A stretch of DNA of 48,789 nucleotides from Opitutales bacterium (lineage in GTDB: Bacteria > Verrucomicrobiota > Verrucomicrobiia > Opitutales > T3Sed10-336). The position numbers and the translations under genes are program-made. Within the stretch, counting starts at the first letter, position 1; the number at the start of each line of letters is the position of its first letter. The notes beneath the pieces are model-generated. The model worked only from the letters and a program-made list of their open reading frames with translations. It did no database searches and was not told the origin of the DNA. Location of the stretch: assembly GCA_007130045.1 (NCBI GenBank), contig SLTG01000045.1:1-48789 (forward strand), in the 5' to 3' direction. Shown one piece after another: positions 8,381-17,299 of this stretch.

Positions 8381-9757
8381 TTATCCCGGATCCGGGCCCA
8401 GGAATGTGACTCTGCGAGTCACGGTCTGCCCGGCCGCCGTGTTCTCTATGTGGATTTCAAACGGGAACGATCCCTCGTAGTCGGCGTGCGAGATGGAAAC
8501 GAACAGCGGCGTGACACGCTCTTGATTGGGTTCGATGTGCAGCGGTGTCTCGGGAGTCGACCACGTCAGCCCCTCGGTGCCGGAAACCGCGCGGATCGCG
8601 AACTCGGCCGGGTCCTTCGACTTGTTGATGACGCGCACATGAAAGTGGTTCCGAACTCCGTCCTGCTGCTGGTAGTACGGGGCGCCGGTCATGCGGGTCA
8701 CACTCCCCGTAAATGAAGATACCTGGCTCAGGGAAAAGAGAAAAACGCCCGCACCGATCAGCAGCAGGACTGTGTACAGAATCGTTCGCGGGCGGGCGAG
8801 CCTGGTTGCCCGTCCTGCAAGCCCGTTCATCGAATCGTAGCGAATGAGGCCGGCGGGACGGTCGATCCGTTTCATGACGTCGTCGCAGGCATCGATACAG
8901 GCGGAACAGCCGATGCACTCCATCTGAAGGCCCTGCCGAATGTCGATGCCGGTCGGACACACGTTGACGCACCGGTAACAGTCGATGCAGTCGCCTGCAT
9001 TCGGATCACTGACACGGCCGCGCGGCTCGCCGCGTTTTTCATCGTATCCGATCACGATGGAGTCGTCATCGATCAGGGCCGACTGCAAACGCCCGTAGGG
9101 ACAGACAATAATGCAGAGTTGCTCCCGGAACCAGGCAAAATTGAAATACAGGATTCCGGCGGTAACGAAGACCCAGAGAAACACGGTCAGGTTTCGAACG
9201 GGCGATTCCCCCATCATCCGATACAGCCCGGGAATCGATACGAAATAGGCGATAAAGAGGTGGGCGATAATCAGTGAGATAAGAACGTACGCAACCTGTT
9301 TGCCGCCCCGGCGAAGGATTTTCTCACCGGTCCAATTCGCCGCATCGAGACGCTGGCGGCGAAAAGCGTCACCCTCCATCCAGCGCTCCACGCGCCGGTA
9401 AACCCCGTCCAGAAAGACGGTTTGCGGGCAGGCGTAGCCGCACCAGATTCGCCCGAACAGAGCGGTGAGATAAAAGAGGAGAAACGCCAGGCCGGTGATG
9501 AGAAAAAAAACGAGCCAGAAATCCTGTGACACGAACGTCTGACCGAAGAGATGGAAGCGCCGGTTTCCGATGTCGAGAAAAACGGCGGGAGCCCCGTTGA
9601 CGGGAATCCACGGGAGAATCGCGTAAATCCCGATCAGGACGGCGAACACGCCCCGCCGCACGAAATTGAACCGCCCCCGCACGTCGTGGGGATGCACGAA
9701 CGCGCGCGAACCGTCGTCATTGATCGTGCCAAGACTTTCACGTGACGGCGCCGCCAT
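8381..9757 (-). CDS. ccoG: Cytochrome cbb3 oxidase accessory protein CcoG (FixG/RdxA), 4Fe-4S
   Basis: A 458-residue membrane ferredoxin of the cbb3 assembly pathway, reported in other bacteria to act as a cupric reductase. Several N-terminal membrane helices precede two ferredoxin clusters: C257/C260/C263/C267 and C281/C284/C287/C291. Further conserved Cys occur in membrane segments (WCGYACPQ near 105-112, CPYG near 219). The C-terminus forms an immunoglobulin-like periplasmic domain typical of the family. The ATG at 9757 is preceded by AAGGAGAG. It starts three bases after ccoP ends, so the two are probably co-translated. Confidence 0.95.
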   Translation of the reverse strand: MAAPSRESLGTINDDGSRAFVHPHDVRGRFNFVRRGVFAVLIGIYAILPWIPVNGAPAVFLDIGNRRFHLFGQTFVSQDFWLVFFLITGLAFLLFYLTALFGRIWCGYACPQTVFLDGVYRRVERWMEGDAFRRQRLDAANWTGEKILRRGGKQVAYVLISLIIAHLFIAYFVSIPGLYRMMGESPVRNLTVFLWVFVTAGILYFNFAWFREQLCIIVCPYGRLQSALIDDDSIVIGYDEKRGEPRGRVSDPNAGDCIDCYRCVNVCPTGIDIRQGLQMECIGCSACIDACDDVMKRIDRPAGLIRYDSMNGLAGRATRLARPRTILYTVLLLIGAGVFLFSLSQVSSFTGSVTRMTGAPYYQQQDGVRNHFHVRVINKSKDPAEFAIRAVSGTEGLTWSTPETPLHIEPNQERVTPLFVSISHADYEGSFPFEIHIENTAAGQTVTRRVTFLGPDPG

Positions 9758-9760
9758 AGC

Positions 9761-10327
9761 TTACTGCTCTCCTTCATCCGGCGCGAGCGAGGGATTCACC
9801 GAGAGGATGAACGCGGTGACCTCATTCACGCTCCGCTCCCCCAACGCCTGCCGCCAGGGCGGCATTCCGGCTTCGGATACACCGTCCAGGATCACGCGGC
9901 GAATTTCCATCGGGTCGCTCCCATGTATCCATTCCCCGTTCCTCAGGGCGGAACCGATTCCTCCTTCAAGGTCGGGCCCGTGGCAGGCGGCGCAACTCGA
10001 CGCGTAGGCGGTTCTCCCGGCAGCCACCAGGGTCTCGTCATTGGCGAGTTCGAAGAGGAGTTCGCTGGTGACCTGTTCCACGCCGGTCGCGCGCGCGTAC
10101 TCGGCGGTCCGCTCCTGTTGCAGCGCGAATTTATCCTCCGGACTCAGACCCACGCCGGAGGTGTGATAGAAAAACCAGTACCCGATCGAAAACACGATCG
10201 TCCCGTAGAAAGTCATCAGCCACCAGTTGGGGAGCTTCTTGTCGTACTCCTGGATACCGTCGAAGACATGGTCCCGAAGGTCTTCGTAATCGATGTCGTC
10301 GGATTGTTTTTCAGGATCGTTCTTCAT
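9761..10327 (-). CDS. ccoP: CcoP-like cytochrome c subunit with a single heme site
   Basis: A 188-residue membrane-anchored cytochrome c of the cbb3 oxidase, passing electrons towards subunits O and N. The N-terminus has the CcoP/FixP signature (FDGIQEYDKKLPNWW, 22-36) leading into one membrane helix (about 37-55). One heme-binding motif CAACH is at 112-116, with a likely distal Met at about 155. Classical CcoP has two CXXCH motifs and about 300 residues; here the second cytochrome domain is absent and the protein ends soon after the first. It overlaps ccoQ by 17 bases. The assignment is firm from the N-terminal motif and the neighbours. Confidence 0.93.
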   Translation of the reverse strand: MKNDPEKQSDDIDYEDLRDHVFDGIQEYDKKLPNWWLMTFYGTIVFSIGYWFFYHTSGVGLSPEDKFALQQERTAEYARATGVEQVTSELLFELANDETLVAAGRTAYASSCAACHGPDLEGGIGSALRNGEWIHGSDPMEIRRVILDGVSEAGMPPWRQALGERSVNEVTAFILSVNPSLAPDEGEQ

Positions 10328-10514
10328 CGGAATCGTTTTTATTCGGCCGCGATTGTTCCTCTTCGTCCAGCGGCATGGAGGCGAGCCGGTCGGCCTTCTT
10401 TTTTTTCATGAACAGGGCCTTTATCACGAAGAAAAGGAATCCTCCGGCGATCAGGACGAAGGCGATCACCGTGAAGATGTTTTGAAAACTGTCGTAAACG
10501 AGACGGCTGAACAT
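10311..10514 (-). CDS. ccoQ: CcoQ-like small subunit of cbb3 oxidase
   Basis: A 67-residue protein with one transmembrane helix (about residues 14-36), then a Lys-rich stretch (MKKKKADRLASMPL) and an acidic tail. The helix followed by a basic turn and a LASMPLDE-like motif is typical of CcoQ/FixQ, which stabilises the oxidase. It lies between ccoNO and ccoP, the expected position, and overlaps ccoP by 17 bases. Confidence 0.85.
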   Translation of the reverse strand: MFSRLVYDSFQNIFTVIAFVLIAGGFLFFVIKALFMKKKKADRLASMPLDEEEQSRPNKNDSDEERS

Positions 10515-10541
10515 GGTTTGTTGTGTATGAAAGTGGAACGC

Positions 10542-12872
10542 TCAACGCGCGCTCACTGCATCCTCCGGGACGGCACCGTCCTCGTCCACCCTCTCGGACG
10601 CGCCGAGTTTCTGGAGGTAGGCGATCAGGGCGATGATTCGTTTGTCGGGATCGGCGTCGACTCCTGCGTCGCGGAGCCCCTCGGCGATTCCAGCAGCCTG
10701 GGTCCGGGCGTCGTCGGGGGATTCCGCCACGAGACTTTCCGGGTACGGAACACCCAGGATACGCATCGCGCGAATCCTCGCCGGGAGCGAGTCGTAGTCG
10801 GTATCCTGCTCGAAAAGCCACGGATAGTTCGGCATGTTCGAGCCGGGTGACGTTGAGCGGGCGTCCATCATGTGCCGGTAGTGCCAGATATCCGGATACT
10901 TGCCTCCCTGCCGATGCAGGTCGGGGCCGGTGCGCTTCGAACCCCACTGGAACGGATAGTCGTAGATGAAATCCCCGAGCCGGGAAAAGTCGCCGTAGCG
11001 CAGCACTTCGCCCTGGAAGGGTCGAACGGACTGGGAATGGCAGTTGTAGCAGCCCTCGCTGACGTAAATGTCCCTTCCGAGCAATTCCAGCGGCGTATAG
11101 GGAATCTGCCGGACGCCTTCCACCGGCTCGGCGCGTTTCATCGTGACCATGGGGACGATCTGGATCACACCGCCCACGAGAATCGCGATCAGGGTCAGGA
11201 CCGTGAACGGCAGGCTGTTCGCCTGGAGTCTTTCGTACCATTTCCCCCATTCGTGACCTTTGGCCTGGAAATGGAGAATCGCTCCCACGCACATGACAAT
11301 GAGGAGGAGCATCGAAACAAACATGACCGCGTCGCCGCCGAAGAGCCAACCCGATCCCAGGATAACGAGGAGAAAGGAATAAACGACCGGGGGATTCGCG
11401 AACGCCCCCCTCAACGAGAGATCGTACTGTTTTTCGATCGCGCGGGTCGCCGGCACTTCCATTACGCCGTTGACCGGCTCTCCCCCGCGGATGGTTTTCC
11501 ACAGGTTGTAGGCCATCAGGCCGAAGCCGACCAGGTAGAGCGCCCCGCCCGCTATCCGCAGGTAGTACATCGGCAGAATGGATTCCAGGCTTTCCACGAA
11601 GGTCGGGTATGCGAGCGAGGTGCCGCCGTCGCTGGTCGCGCTCAACATGAGCCCCTGCGTAATTCCGGACACCCACATGGCGGCCGTGTAGAAAAGAATT
11701 CCGATGAGGGCCATCCAGAAGTGCCAATTGGCCATCGAAACGGAGTGAAGGCGCGTGTTCCAGAGGCGGGGCGCCAGCCAATAGAACATGCCGGCTGTCA
11801 TCAGGCCGTTCCAGCCCAGGGCGGCGCTGTGGACGTGTCCGATGGTCCAGTCGGTGTAATGCGAAAGGGCGTTGACCGTCTTTATCGACAGCATCGGGCC
11901 CTCAAAGGTAGCCATCCCGTAAAACGTGACCCCAGCAACGAAAAACTTGAGCACCGGATCGGTGCGGAGTTTGTGCCAGGCGCCGCGCAAGGTCAGCAGG
12001 CCGTTGAGCATCCCTCCCCACGAAGGCGCCCAGAGCATGAGGCTGAAGAGCATGCCCAGCGACTGAAGCCAATCCGGCAGGCCGGTGTTGAGCAGGTGGT
12101 GCGGTCCAGCCCAGATGTAAAGAAAGATGAGGGACCAGAAGTGGACGATCGAGAGACGATACGAATATACGGGTCGATCGGCGGCCTTCGGGAGGTAGTA
12201 GTACATGATGCCGAGGATCGGCGTGGTCAGAAAGAACGCGACGGCGTTGTGCCCGTACCACCACTGAATCAGGGCGTCCTGCACTCCTCCGAAAAGCGGA
12301 TAGGCGTGGATCAGGCTGGTGGGAATCTGCAGGTTGTTGACGATGTAGAGCACCGGAACGGTCACCAGCGTGGCGATGTAGAACCAAATCGCCACGTAGA
12401 GGGAACGCTCGTTCCTGCGCGCAAGCGTCCAGAAGAAATTGATCATGAACACCACCCAGACGATCGCGACCAGCAGCCCGATCGGCCAGATCAGCTCCGC
12501 GTATTCCTTGCTGCGGGTCAGACCAAAGGGAAGCGTCGCCACCGCGCCGACAATGATTGCCTGCCAACCCCAGAAGTGGAACCATGTCAGGAAGCGGGAC
12601 GCGAGCCGCGCCTTTACCAGGCGCTGCGTCGAATGGTAAATTCCCGCGAACATCATATTGCCGACAAAGGCGAAAACGACCGCGTTGGTGTGCAGGGGCC
12701 GTAAACGTCCGTAAGTGAGCCAGGAAATCTCGAAGTTCAGTTTCCAGAAGGCCAGCTGGGACGCGATGAGGACACCCACGGCCATGCCGATCAACCCCCA
12801 CACCATGGTGGCGACAAGAAAATAGCGGACGACCGAATCGTCGTATTCGATTGTGATTTTATCTGAATTCAT
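10542..12872 (-). CDS. ccoNO: Fused cbb3 cytochrome oxidase subunits I and II (CcoN-CcoO)
   Basis: A 776-residue fusion of the catalytic subunit CcoN with the membrane-bound cytochrome c CcoO. The CcoN part (about 1-480) has a heme-copper oxidase core with histidine candidates H61 (low-spin heme b), H208 in YGHN and H258/H259 (CuB), and H346/H348 in GHVH (heme ligands). The CcoO part (about 490-776) has a membrane anchor and one heme c site CYNCH at 608-612, with M680 in PGSNMP as likely distal ligand. In proteobacteria these are two genes; fused forms are known in Verrucomicrobia and Bacteroidetes. It reduces oxygen to water with high affinity and pumps protons. A promoter-like sequence lies just upstream. 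Confidence 0.96.
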   Translation of the reverse strand: MNSDKITIEYDDSVVRYFLVATMVWGLIGMAVGVLIASQLAFWKLNFEISWLTYGRLRPLHTNAVVFAFVGNMMFAGIYHSTQRLVKARLASRFLTWFHFWGWQAIIVGAVATLPFGLTRSKEYAELIWPIGLLVAIVWVVFMINFFWTLARRNERSLYVAIWFYIATLVTVPVLYIVNNLQIPTSLIHAYPLFGGVQDALIQWWYGHNAVAFFLTTPILGIMYYYLPKAADRPVYSYRLSIVHFWSLIFLYIWAGPHHLLNTGLPDWLQSLGMLFSLMLWAPSWGGMLNGLLTLRGAWHKLRTDPVLKFFVAGVTFYGMATFEGPMLSIKTVNALSHYTDWTIGHVHSAALGWNGLMTAGMFYWLAPRLWNTRLHSVSMANWHFWMALIGILFYTAAMWVSGITQGLMLSATSDGGTSLAYPTFVESLESILPMYYLRIAGGALYLVGFGLMAYNLWKTIRGGEPVNGVMEVPATRAIEKQYDLSLRGAFANPPVVYSFLLVILGSGWLFGGDAVMFVSMLLLIVMCVGAILHFQAKGHEWGKWYERLQANSLPFTVLTLIAILVGGVIQIVPMVTMKRAEPVEGVRQIPYTPLELLGRDIYVSEGCYNCHSQSVRPFQGEVLRYGDFSRLGDFIYDYPFQWGSKRTGPDLHRQGGKYPDIWHYRHMMDARSTSPGSNMPNYPWLFEQDTDYDSLPARIRAMRILGVPYPESLVAESPDDARTQAAGIAEGLRDAGVDADPDKRIIALIAYLQKLGASERVDEDGAVPEDAVSAR

Positions 12873-12899
12873 TGGATCGGGTGATCTCTTTTAAAAAGT

Positions 12900-12928
12900 T
12901 GTATAACAAGTATATAGGAAGACGGCAA
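12900..12928 (-). promoter_or_regulatory. Candidate sigma70 promoter for the ccoNO operon
   Basis: On the minus strand, a TTGCCG -35-like hexamer (12923-12928) and a TATACA -10-like hexamer (12900-12905) are separated by exactly 17 bases in an AT-rich patch, about 28 bases before the ccoNO ATG. Each hexamer matches the consensus at four of six positions. No FNR-type TTGAT-N4-ATCAA site was seen here. Position and spacing are good; activity is untested. Confidence 0.5.
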
Positions 12929-12977
12929 TGAGCGCGGAACGGTGAGCGATCCGCATTCCCCCGCATTCGGCACAATG

Positions 12978-13154
12978 CTATCCCTTCCCCGTGCGGCTTT
13001 TGTTTACGGGCCGCACCCCCTCTTCCTGAAGCGGCATGAGTGATTCGCGTTCGTTGCCGCTGAACCGCCGGGTGCTCACCTGGTACAGAAACATCACCAC
13101 GAAGAGAGCCGCGAAGACCAGGCCGATGAAAACGGTCAGAAGCAGGACGTTCAT
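12978..13154 (-). CDS. ccoS: CcoS-like small membrane protein, cbb3 oxidase assembly
   Basis: A 58-residue protein beginning MNVLLLTVFI, with one transmembrane helix (about residues 2-25) and a polar tail containing SLMPLQEE. It resembles CcoS, needed to insert heme and copper cofactors into cbb3 oxidase, though tails of this kind also occur in CcoQ-like proteins. It lies upstream of ccoNO on the same strand, separated by about 105 bases. The ATG at 13154 is chosen over one at 13214 because the extra 20 residues are polar and would put the signal-like helix inside the protein. Confidence 0.7.
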   Translation of the reverse strand: MNVLLLTVFIGLVFAALFVVMFLYQVSTRRFSGNERESLMPLQEEGVRPVNKSRTGKG

Positions 13155-13453
13155 AGGTTTCTCAGGAACAAACGGTTCGGTCGTTTCAACACACGCATAT
13201 GGATAAAAAACCATGCGAAGGTACCCGATGCACCCACCCGTGACTATGCGGATCTTGTTCAGCCCCGCTTACATCTTGGCCTCATCGGTTCGCGCAATCT
13301 GAAAAAAGTTCGACCGGAACAAAGGTTCCGCCCGCGTTGTCACCCTCAAAATCCGCAGCGACGGGTCCGCTCCGCGGAATGACGGGAGCGGCTCAATGAT
13401 TTGATCACAATGAACCCACTCCCGGAGAGCAATGGCGAATGCGACCGGAGCAA

Positions 13454-13487
13454 ACGTACCCGAAGGAAAAACGTACCCGAAGGAAAA
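13454..13487. repeat. Exact 17-bp tandem duplication
   Basis: The 17-mer ACGTACCCGAAGGAAAA occurs twice back to back (13454-13470 and 13471-13487) about 80 bases upstream of ptsH. It probably arose by replication slippage. No other copies were noticed in the window. Confidence 0.9.
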
Positions 13488-13520
13488 TTTTCCGCGCGCA
13501 TTCGAAATGAGTTTCTCGAC

Positions 13521-13549
13521 TTGCAATCGCTTCCGGGATCAAGTAGAAA
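13521..13549 (+). promoter_or_regulatory. Weak candidate promoter for ptsH
   Basis: TTGCAA (13521-13526) and TAGAAA (13544-13549) are separated by 17 bases, each matching the sigma70 consensus at four of six positions. A transcript would start about ten bases before the ptsH ATG, leaving a very short leader, which fits the missing Shine-Dalgarno. Confidence 0.3.
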
Positions 13550-13564
13550 GAATCGTTTTCTCTA

Positions 13565-13879
13565 ATGATCAGACTGTTAATGGAAGCAGGAAATACCAAA
13601 GCAACGGACTACGACCACGAAACCGTCATCGAGGTCAAAAACAAAATGGGTGTTCACGCGCGTCCCGCCGCAATGATCGTGCGGGTCGCGAATCGGTTCA
13701 AATCGGACATTTATTTTGAAAAGGACCAGGAAGTGGTGGATGGGAAAAGCATCATGGGGCTGATGATGCTTGCCGCCGGCCAGGGTTCGAAGCTTCGGTT
13801 ATCCGCCAGCGGCGACGATGCAACCGATGCGTGCAAGGCCCTCGAAGAACTTTTTGAGGGAAAATTCGAAGAAGACTGA
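13565..13879 (+). CDS. ptsH: HPr-family phosphocarrier protein
   Basis: A 104-residue HPr. The active-site segment GVHARPAAM places the phosphorylatable His at position 31. The regulatory segment GKSIMGLM places the serine equivalent to Ser46 at position 62. HPr relays phosphate from enzyme I in the phosphotransferase system or in a regulatory version of it. The N-terminus is about 15 residues longer than in typical HPr; the ATG at 13580 is an alternative start, and neither has a clear ribosome site. No enzyme I, EIIA or HPr kinase gene lies nearby, so transport versus purely regulatory use cannot be decided. Confidence 0.93.
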   Translation: MIRLLMEAGNTKATDYDHETVIEVKNKMGVHARPAAMIVRVANRFKSDIYFEKDQEVVDGKSIMGLMMLAAGQGSKLRLSASGDDATDACKALEELFEGKFEED

Positions 13880-14220
13880 TGGTCGTTGATTAATTACGTA
13901 TATTCGACTACCGTCTGCGTATGCCGAATTCTCCTGTTCACTGAATAGCTCGTTTTTGTCGCCTTCGATGGCCCCGCTTCATTTAACGGCATACCGCTGA
14001 CGCACGCGCCCCGTGCCAGGCGGTGAAAGTCCCGATTTATTTCCATTTTCTCCTTTCCAAACGGCAGTTTTTCGTTTTTATTCGCTCGAATCATATCCGT
14101 GCAGCGCTTCCCGAACCTGGCGAAGCTCTCGAACGGAAGGAACTTCTTCCCCGCAGAAATGATTCACGTTTAACGCGTTCGGGAATTCTCCTCATGCCAT
14201 GCATGGGGATCTGAAGACAT
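13880..14220. other. Gene-free region between ptsH and the SNF2 helicase gene
   Basis: About 341 bases. A plus-strand frame (14023-14214) and a minus-strand frame (13894-14094) show no family resemblance or ribosome site. No intrinsic terminator follows ptsH. I see nothing identifiable; the stretch presumably holds the helicase promoter. Confidence 0.4.
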
Positions 14221-16821
14221 ATGCCGCAATTCACCGAGGAAATTTCGTCACTCAACTCTCTCATCCTTTCCGAAGGGCAGGGGATTCCTATAAGGTTCCT
14301 GGTTTACCTGCCTCCCAACCTGGAAGACGCCGCCGAGCGCGACGCCATTCCGGTGAAAGTTGAGATCGAATTCGCCGACGGCTCGATCTCTTCCCCTGAG
14401 AAGATCGACCGAAGCCGTCCCTATAATCTTGCTCCTCCGCACCTCTCGGTCGCGAAATATATCGAAACGTGGTGCGGCGGCCGTTTGGCGGGGTTTCTCC
14501 AGCTTCGCCGGTTTCAACTGAAGAAGCTTCTGGAAACACTTCGCGGCGAACCTGTCTTCTACTGGACGGGCAACGGCGACACCCCCATTGATTGGGAGGG
14601 CGCTCTGCTCGCCGGGGTTACCGAATTCCTGGAATCCGAAGCGGAAGACGAAGAGTGGGATCTCGACGGAGTTCAGGACTCGATCGACCATAAGGCGACA
14701 GCCGCCGACAAAGTGGTCGACATCAATGCCGGTCACACCCCGATGGAGGTGGACGGGTCCGGCGATTTCCTGGCGATCAGCCTGCCGTCCAGGGAACACC
14801 CTTACTACGAAGACGCGCTCACTCTTCTCAAGTCGAACGAATTCCTGCTGGATCCGTCCTCCCGTAAGTGGTGGCTGCGCGACCGGCACAAAGTCCTGAA
14901 TTTCCTGGCCGAACACTGGACCAAGCTGGAGAACAAATTTCAGGCGAAATTCACGGAAAACTTCACTAAGAATACCGAACGTATAACCGACGCGAAGATC
15001 ACTTGCATCGCTCGCGAGGAAGACGGGCATTTCATCGTTCAGACTTCCCTCAAGGCCGGCAAATTCAAGTTCCGAGAGATTCAGAATAACATTAATTCCG
15101 GGAAAAACTACGTGGAAACGCCCACCCGCGTGTTCCTCATATCCGAGAAGAAGCTACGGGGCCTCGAACACCTCCAGCGCTCGCTGGCGGGAAACCACAA
15201 CCAGGCGCTCGTCCCCCGCACGAATCACCGCATCGACACCCGGGACATGCCGGACACCGAGCACTTGATGGAGACGATCGCGGACCATTACCAGACTCCC
15301 GGCACATGGAAAAAGCGGAGCGTCGCCATCCGCGACCTTTCGCGCCTGGAACGCCCGCCGATTCCCCGCGACCTTGACGAGGCCCTGCGTGCCTACCAGC
15401 GCCTGGGGGTCGCGTGGATGTACCACCTCTACCGCAACAAACTCGGCGGCATTCTTGCCGACGAAATGGGTCTCGGTAAGACCATTCAGGCCCTTGCTTT
15501 GCTCGCCGCCATTCGCAAATGGCAGATCCGCAAACGCAAATTCAAACAGCGAAGCAAAAAGAAGAACCGCGGGCGAACCTCCAACGTCACGTCCGCTCCC
15601 TTTCTCGTTGTTTGTCCGGCCGGTCTTCTGACCAACTGGAAGCGTGAAACGCAGCGCTTCGTGCCGATGTTCAAGTTTTTCGTCCACCACGGAAACGAAC
15701 GCCTCTCCACAACGGAAGAATTTGAGCAGTACGACCTCGTGATGACCTCGTACACGACGCTGATCCGCGACGCGGAGCTGTTCCAGAGCCTTGTGTTCGA
15801 CTGTATTGTCGCGGATGAAGCCCAGCACATCAAGAACCCGCAGACCCGCAATTTCCGCTCGATCTGCTCGCTTTACAGCCGCGGCCACTTCCTGCTTACC
15901 GGCACTCCGCTCGAGAACAGCCTCAATGATCTGGTCGCCCTTTTCGACTTCATCCTGCCGGGTTACCTGCACAAGCCGCCTGCAAACCCAAAAGCCGAGG
16001 AACGCGAGTGGTACGACAACCGCATTCAGCAGAAAGCGGCTCCGTACATCCTGCGACGCACAAAGCAGCATGTCGCCCCGGAATTGCCGGAGAAAATCGA
16101 ACAGATCATTCACAGTGAACTCGGACCTTCCCAGCGCGAACAATACAAGGAGCTCAAGGAGAACACCCAGAAGGCGATATTCGAACTCGAAATGGCCGGC
16201 GCCTCCGAAGGCCGTCTGAGAATCGCCGCCTTTACCCAACTTCTCCGCCTGCGCCAGTTCTGCTGCGACCCGCGACTTCTCCAGAAAGACGAAGAGAACG
16301 CGATCGCCACCGAATCCGCCAAACGCGATTCGTTCCTCGAACTCGTTCAGGAGTCAATCGACGGCGGCCACCGGATGCTTGTGTTCTCGCAATTCGTCTC
16401 CCTTCTCCAGATTCTGAGAAAGGAACTCGATCAATCCGGAGTGAGTTATTGCTACCTTGACGGCAAGACGCGGGACCGCCTCAAGGAATGCGACCGCTTC
16501 AACGAATCGCCGGAAATACCGGTCTTCCTGATCTCGCTCAAGGCGGGCGGCACCGGTCTCAACCTGACCGGCGCCGATACCGTCATCCATTACGACCCGT
16601 GGTGGAATCCCGCAGTCGAGGCACAGGCCACCGACCGTGCCCACCGTATCGGCCAGAGCAAGGTTGTCACGAGCATCAAACTCATCGCCGCGGATACGAT
16701 TGAGGAAAAAGTGCTTGAACTCCAACGTTCCAAATCGAATCTCCTGAAAGACCTCTTCGCGGCGAGTGAGAGCGCCAACGCGTCGATCAGCTTCGATGAC
16801 ATCAAACAACTGCTGGAATGA
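14221..16821 (+). CDS. SNF2/RapA-family DEAD-like helicase
   Basis: An 866-residue SNF2-type ATPase. Residues 1-370 form a divergent N-terminal region. The motor follows: Walker A DEMGLGKT at 414-421, the DEAQ box at 532-535, the LTGTPLENS motif near 559-567, and a second RecA lobe with LKAGGTGLNL near 773-782 and QATDRAHRIGQ at 802-812. A basic Lys/Arg-rich insert lies just after Walker A (about 433-452). Such proteins translocate on double-stranded DNA and remodel protein-DNA complexes; bacterial members such as RapA recycle RNA polymerase. The exact partner is unknown. A receiver-domain gene follows 67 bases downstream on the same strand. Confidence 0.93.
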   Translation: MPQFTEEISSLNSLILSEGQGIPIRFLVYLPPNLEDAAERDAIPVKVEIEFADGSISSPEKIDRSRPYNLAPPHLSVAKYIETWCGGRLAGFLQLRRFQLKKLLETLRGEPVFYWTGNGDTPIDWEGALLAGVTEFLESEAEDEEWDLDGVQDSIDHKATAADKVVDINAGHTPMEVDGSGDFLAISLPSREHPYYEDALTLLKSNEFLLDPSSRKWWLRDRHKVLNFLAEHWTKLENKFQAKFTENFTKNTERITDAKITCIAREEDGHFIVQTSLKAGKFKFREIQNNINSGKNYVETPTRVFLISEKKLRGLEHLQRSLAGNHNQALVPRTNHRIDTRDMPDTEHLMETIADHYQTPGTWKKRSVAIRDLSRLERPPIPRDLDEALRAYQRLGVAWMYHLYRNKLGGILADEMGLGKTIQALALLAAIRKWQIRKRKFKQRSKKKNRGRTSNVTSAPFLVVCPAGLLTNWKRETQRFVPMFKFFVHHGNERLSTTEEFEQYDLVMTSYTTLIRDAELFQSLVFDCIVADEAQHIKNPQTRNFRSICSLYSRGHFLLTGTPLENSLNDLVALFDFILPGYLHKPPANPKAEEREWYDNRIQQKAAPYILRRTKQHVAPELPEKIEQIIHSELGPSQREQYKELKENTQKAIFELEMAGASEGRLRIAAFTQLLRLRQFCCDPRLLQKDEENAIATESAKRDSFLELVQESIDGGHRMLVFSQFVSLLQILRKELDQSGVSYCYLDGKTRDRLKECDRFNESPEIPVFLISLKAGGTGLNLTGADTVIHYDPWWNPAVEAQATDRAHRIGQSKVVTSIKLIAADTIEEKVLELQRSKSNLLKDLFAASESANASISFDDIKQLLE

Positions 16822-16888
16822 GCCCGGTTTCGGATTTCATGCTCGCAATCGGGCGACCGGTTCCCAAACATTACGGGGCGATTTTCGA

Positions 16889-17299
16889 ATGAGCGCATCT
16901 TCCGTGCAAAACCAATCAAAACAAGAGACCAGAATCCTGTTGGCTGAAGACAACTCCGGCGTCCGGGAGATGGTGAAAGAAATTCTGTCTCGCAACGGAT
17001 ACGAGGTCGTCGCCACCACGGACGGGCGGCAGGCCTATGACTACTACCAGGCCCACTCGGACAGGATCGACCTCGTCCTGACCGACATCGTCATGCCGGA
17101 GATGGACGGGAAGGAACTCAGCCAATTGTGCCGCAAGATGTCGCCTCAGGTCAGTATCCTTTTTATGTCGGGATACCTCGACAGCCAGCTCAACCCCGAA
17201 GAAGACCTTGTCGGCAACGCCGATTTCCTCGCAAAACCGTTCCGTCCGGCGGAGCTGCTTCAAAAAGTCGAAGCGCTTGTCGAGGCGGCGAATTGCTAG
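16889..17299 (+). CDS. Receiver-only response regulator
   Basis: A 136-residue single REC domain with no output domain, so CheY-like. The acidic pair is E20-D21, the phosphoacceptor Asp66 (LVLTDIVMPEMDG), the switch Ser94 and the conserved Lys116 (FLAKPFRP). An ATG at 16889 is preferred over a longer frame beginning inside the helicase gene. No histidine kinase is nearby, so this is an orphan receiver that probably works by protein-protein contact or in a phosphorelay. Confidence 0.9.
   Translation: MSASSVQNQSKQETRILLAEDNSGVREMVKEILSRNGYEVVATTDGRQAYDYYQAHSDRIDLVLTDIVMPEMDGKELSQLCRKMSPQVSILFMSGYLDSQLNPEEDLVGNADFLAKPFRPAELLQKVEALVEAANC

Larger units (their letters stand above)
13155..13564. 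other. Gene-free region between ccoS and ptsH
   Basis: About 410 bases between two divergently transcribed genes. It holds a 17-base tandem duplication (13454-13487) and a promoter-like pair before ptsH. A minus-strand open frame (13269-13526) has no family resemblance and no ribosome site. I see no convincing gene, RNA or terminator here. Confidence 0.5.

Noticed and set aside
10872-12704. 610-residue plus-strand open frame antisense to ccoNO
   Set aside because: Composition (Arg, His, Gln, Pro and Glu rich) is that of a shadow frame in GC-rich DNA, and ccoNO on the other strand is unmistakable.
13269-13526. 85-residue minus-strand frame between ccoS and ptsH
   Set aside because: No family resemblance or ribosome site, and it spans the 17-base tandem duplication.
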